Below, in pieces: positions 29,880 to 32,734 of a DNA stretch of 32,734 nucleotides. Both the position numbers and the translations under genes were made by a program. The notes below the pieces were generated by a model. That model worked only from the letters and a program-made list of their open reading frames with translations, ran no database searches and was not told the origin of the DNA. The stretch lies in the NCBI GenBank assembly GCA_025201845.1, contig MU604071.1, positions 1 through 32,734 of the forward strand, written 5' to 3'. This DNA is from Martensiomyces pterosporus. Lineage: Eukaryota; Kickxellomycota; Kickxellomycetes; Kickxellales; Kickxellaceae. Position 1 is the first letter of the stretch, and each line of letters opens with the position of its first letter.

Positions 29880-32407
29880 ATGGCAACGTCTTGCTCAATT
29901 GAAGTTCCCGGCGCACCCGCTGTTCCTGGCGAGACAAAGGTAAGCCTTTATGTCTGCTTCGGGCTGTCAAGGCGCTTCTCGCGTGGCTGCTTGCTGGCCT
30001 CGTGACCCAGCCCTGCTGCCGCCCTCCTCTCCTTCCAGAATGTCTTTTCGCTGCTTACCAAACAATGGGCGAGGTGTGCGTTCAGCAGACCTGGCCGTGC
30101 ATAAGCAATTCATTTTCTCTGGCAAGAGCAGAAAAGAAGCGACTTTGCGCTGTTACACCTCATTGTTGTTTTTGGCAGTGCAAATCGCTCGTGCCGATCC
30201 ATTCCCTGTACGGCAAGGTCACTTGCTGTCTTTGGAAAGCGAACAGGTGCGGGGGGACAGCACACAGACCTCATCACGATTGGCAAGGTCACTTGCTGTC
30301 TTTGGAAAGCGAACAGGTGCGGGGGGACAGCACACAGACCTCATCACGATTGCCGCCCCCCACCACGCCAGACAGCCATGGGAACAATGTCGCTCAGCAG
30401 GCAGCACCCAGACTGATGTGCCGATTCCCAGACAACAATCTCTCCTTGTACTTGTAGCCTCGCATTGCTGCCACGCGCGCAGATGGCACTATCACGGCAA
30501 ACATGGAGGGCATCAACAACTGCCATGACAACTTTTTGCTCGGAATGAAGACTGCTGGCGAAAACAGCGACTACCTTGGGTACAGACCGCTTGGCCCCGA
30601 TGGCCAGCCCGGTCCCTACAAATGGCTCAGCTGGAAGCAGGTCAAGAAGACTGCTACTGAAATCGGATCTGGACTCGCAAAGCTCGGCGTAAAACCCCAG
30701 GAGTGCTTTGGTATATTCTCCCCCAACCGCATCGAGTGGTCATATGTCGAGCACGCCTCTTACATATACAACCAGGTTACTGTGCCGATGTACGACACAC
30801 TTGGCGTTGAGGCAATCAAGCACATGGCTGTGGAGACTGAAATGACTCTGATTGCTGCTGCCCCTGAGAAGCTCACCACCATTTTTGAGCTGTGGGCTGA
30901 TCTCCCTCACGTCAAAACCGTCGTTGTGTTTGGCGAGATCCCCGAGAGCGCAAAGGAGTCGCTCAGCTCTATCCCCGAGGGCTCTCAGCTCATCACATTG
31001 GACGATATGATCGAGCTTGGCAAGAAGGACGGCCTGGCACCTCTCCCCGAAACCCCTGCGCAGCCTGATGATATCTGCACCATCTGCTACACCTCGGGAA
31101 CCACCGGCACGCCCAAGGGCGTCGTTCTCACGCACATGTGCTTCCTCTCGACTGCTCATTCAGCCATGCAGAGGATGGCTCTCGGCTACATCCCGCACCT
31201 CGACCAAAGGGACACACACCTGTCGATCCTGCCCCTTGCCCATTGTCTGGAGCGCTGCCTGCACGCTGTTCTCACTGGCTTTGGCTGCCGCATTGGCTTC
31301 AACCAGGGCAACATCCGCAAGATCTTGGACGATATCACTGAGCTGAAGCCATCGATCCTGGTCGGCGTTCCGCGGATTTTCAACCGCATCCACGATCAGG
31401 TCTGGGCCCAGGTAAGGGCCAAGGGCGGAGTCGCTAGCACGCTGTTCAACCACGCTTACGCGACAAAGAAGGAGAACCTGAAGTCGGGAACCAACAGGCA
31501 CTGGCTGTGGGATCGCCTGGTGTTCAAGACTGTTCGCCAGAAGTTTGGTGGCAACATTCGCCTTATCATCTCGGGCTCGGCGCCCATCTCCACCGATGTG
31601 CTTGACTTTTTGCGCATTGCCTTCTCCACAGCTGTGTTTGAGGGCTATGGGCTGACCGAGACCACAGGCCCTACTGGAATCACAGTGCCCAGCGATATGC
31701 GCGCTGGAAACGTTGGGTGCACGCTTGGAAACTGCCTCTACAAGCTGATCAGCGTGCCAGAGATGGAGTACACCGTTGAGGACAAGCCATTCCCCCGTGG
31801 CGAGGTGTGCGCCAAGGGCAACAATGTCTTCCGCGAGTACTACAAGCGGCCGGATCTCACAGCCGAGGCTATGGACGCTGACGGGTGGCTGCGCACGGGA
31901 GACATCGGCCAGTTCGATGAGCGCGGAAACCTGGTGATCATTGATCGCAAAAAGAACATGTTCAAGCTTGCGCAAGGCGAATATGTTGCTCCTGAGCGCA
32001 TCGAGAACGTGTTCACTGACTGCCCGCTCATTGAGCAGGCCTACATCCATGGCGACTCGCTACAGAGCCAGCTCGTTGCTGTTGTCGTCCCCAGCGAGGA
32101 GTTTTTGCGCCACGAGATCGCAGACAACGACGCCCTGTCTCATCTGGCCGGCTGCGACTTTAAGCAGATTTGCCAGGACAAGGCGGTTGCCAAGCACATG
32201 CTCAAGGTCGTCGATGGCTGGGGCCGGAAGAACGACCTGAAGGGCTACGAGATCCCCAAGAATCTCTACCTGGAAACGGAGCCATTCTCGATCGAGAACA
32301 ACATCTTCACACCCACGTTCAAGATCAAGCGTCCGCAAGCCAAGAAGCACTACCAGGAAACCCTGGACCGTCTCTACACTGAGCTCAACGCGTCAAACAA
32401 GGCATAA
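29880..32407 (+). CDS. long-chain acyl-CoA synthetase (fatty-acid--CoA ligase)
   Basis: Exons 29880-29939 and 30458-32407 (intron 29940-30457, GTAAGC donor, TAG acceptor after CTTGTACTTG, phase 0) give 669 aa. Exon 1 encodes MATSCSIEVPGAPAVPGETK and exon 2 resumes PRIAATRADGTITANMEGIN, restoring the N-terminus of eukaryotic long-chain synthetases (VEVPG…GETKPRR). ATP/AMP motif YTSGTTGTPKGVVLTH is at about 231-246, YGLTETTGP at about 417, GWLRTGDIG at about 496, and DRKKNMFKLAQGEYVAPERI at about 514-534, the fatty-acyl-CoA-synthetase signature. It converts fatty acid, ATP and CoA to acyl-CoA, AMP and PPi for lipid synthesis or beta-oxidation. The C-terminus ASNKA is not a PTS1, and there is no clear signal peptide or PTS2, so compartment is open. 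The intron contains a perfect 70-bp tandem duplication. Tail-to-tail with the edge gene (84 bp). Confidence 0.95.
30212..30351. repeat. 70-bp perfect tandem duplication in the acyl-CoA synthetase intron
   Basis: Copies 30212-30281 and 30282-30351 are identical at every base and directly adjacent. Each begins GGCAAGGTCACTTGC and ends CATCACGATT, with a run of 6 G inside. The repeat lies wholly within the 518-bp first intron, so it should not alter the protein. Confidence 0.95.
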
Positions 32408-32491
32408 ATGTCTGGAATTTCTTGGCTTTCCTTTTACCATTCATCACCTCCCCTGTTTCTCCTTATAATATACTACTATGCAGCCGTTTCA

Positions 32492-32734
32492 TTAGCGCGC
32501 ATTCACTGGCTTGGGCTCCTCCACCAGCAGCATGGGCATGTAGTACAGCCTGTAGTCGCTCTTGAAGCACTCGTGCTCCTTTGTCGCCTTGAATGCCGCT
32601 TGGAGCGAGTTGTTGCGGCGCTCAGCCAGCGAGCGGACCTTGATGCGCCTGATGGACTTGAAGATGCTTGCCAGGAGGAGGATGTGGTCTGCTGCGCGCG
32701 TGGCAGTCGAGAACACAAAGCTGTGGATGCCCAG
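32492..32734 (-). CDS. 3' end of an unidentified gene, cut by the window edge
   Basis: The last 80 codons of a minus-strand frame that is open through the window edge (its 5' part lies beyond 32734). The visible C-terminus starts LGIHSFVFSTATRAAD and continues through a basic helical stretch (IFKSIRRIKVRSLAERRN) to YRLYYMPMLLVEEPKPVNAR. Composition and codon use look coding, and it is tail-to-tail with the acyl-CoA synthetase like the other convergent pairs here. I do not recognise the family and assign no function. Confidence 0.6.
   Translation of the reverse strand: MGIHSFVFSTATRAADHILLLASIFKSIRRIKVRSLAERRNNSLQAAFKATKEHECFKSDYRLYYMPMLLVEEPKPVNAR

Noticed and set aside
28466..30351. Direct repeats considered as a CRISPR array
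   Set aside because: Each sequence occurs only twice, directly adjacent, with no regularly spaced unique spacers, in a eukaryotic genome.
1..32734. tRNA, rRNA or transposon genes
   Set aside because: By eye I found no B-box plus cloverleaf, no rRNA-like segment, and no transposase, integrase or reverse-transcriptase motifs; a tRNA or repeat search program would be needed to exclude degenerate copies.

Overview
This window reads as nuclear DNA of a filamentous, early-diverging fungus. The genes are eukaryotic with a few short spliceosomal introns, and fungal traits are present (an HbrB/Bit61-type TORC2 subunit, a secreted protein with two chitin-binding CBM19-like modules). It also carries two genes that the familiar yeasts and most Dikarya lack: an Integrator INTS11 endonuclease and a Zwilch-like kinetochore protein. 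CTG falls at conserved Leu positions, so the standard code applies. A member of Zoopagomycota (Kickxellomycotina-like) is my best guess; it is an inference, not something the sequence proves.

Layout. 1-2482 is largely non-coding, with one doubtful 40-codon reading frame (657-779). 2483-3037 (-) encodes a small protein with two Myb/SANT-like repeats and a hydrophobic tail. It is divergent from LTN1/listerin (3378-9247, +), the ribosome quality-control E3 ligase. Downstream on + come a TORC2 HbrB/PRR5-type subunit (9736-10940) and a VPS9-domain Rab GEF (11488-14115), which meets a Tctex-type dynein light chain (14232-14588, -) tail to tail. Next are a TPT-family Golgi/ER sugar-nucleotide-type transporter (15309-16283, +) and INTS11 (16495-18459, +), facing a secreted double-CBM19 protein (18577-20043, -). 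Then a peroxisomal adenine nucleotide carrier of the ANT1/PMP47 type (21124-22458, +), an orphan protein (22622-23677, -), ARL2 (23927-24581, +), a Zwilch homologue (24684-27122, -), a 2.76 kb gene-poor stretch, a long-chain acyl-CoA synthetase (29880-32407, +), and the 3' end of an unidentified gene (32492 to the window edge, -).

Five genes have one intron each, always near the 5' end. In four of them the first coding exon is only 59-98 nt, so simple open-reading-frame calls miss the true N-termini; I resolved the exons by reading frame, splice sites and family N-terminal motifs.

There is no operon logic. Some functions are thematically related: ANT1 with acyl-CoA synthetase (peroxisomal fatty-acid activation), and ARL2, Zwilch and the dynein light chain (microtubule and kinetochore biology). 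The most unexpected points are the Zwilch gene, INTS11, and four perfect direct duplications of 59-84 bp, three of them clustered around the acyl-CoA synthetase 5' end. These are either very recent tandem duplications or assembly artefacts.
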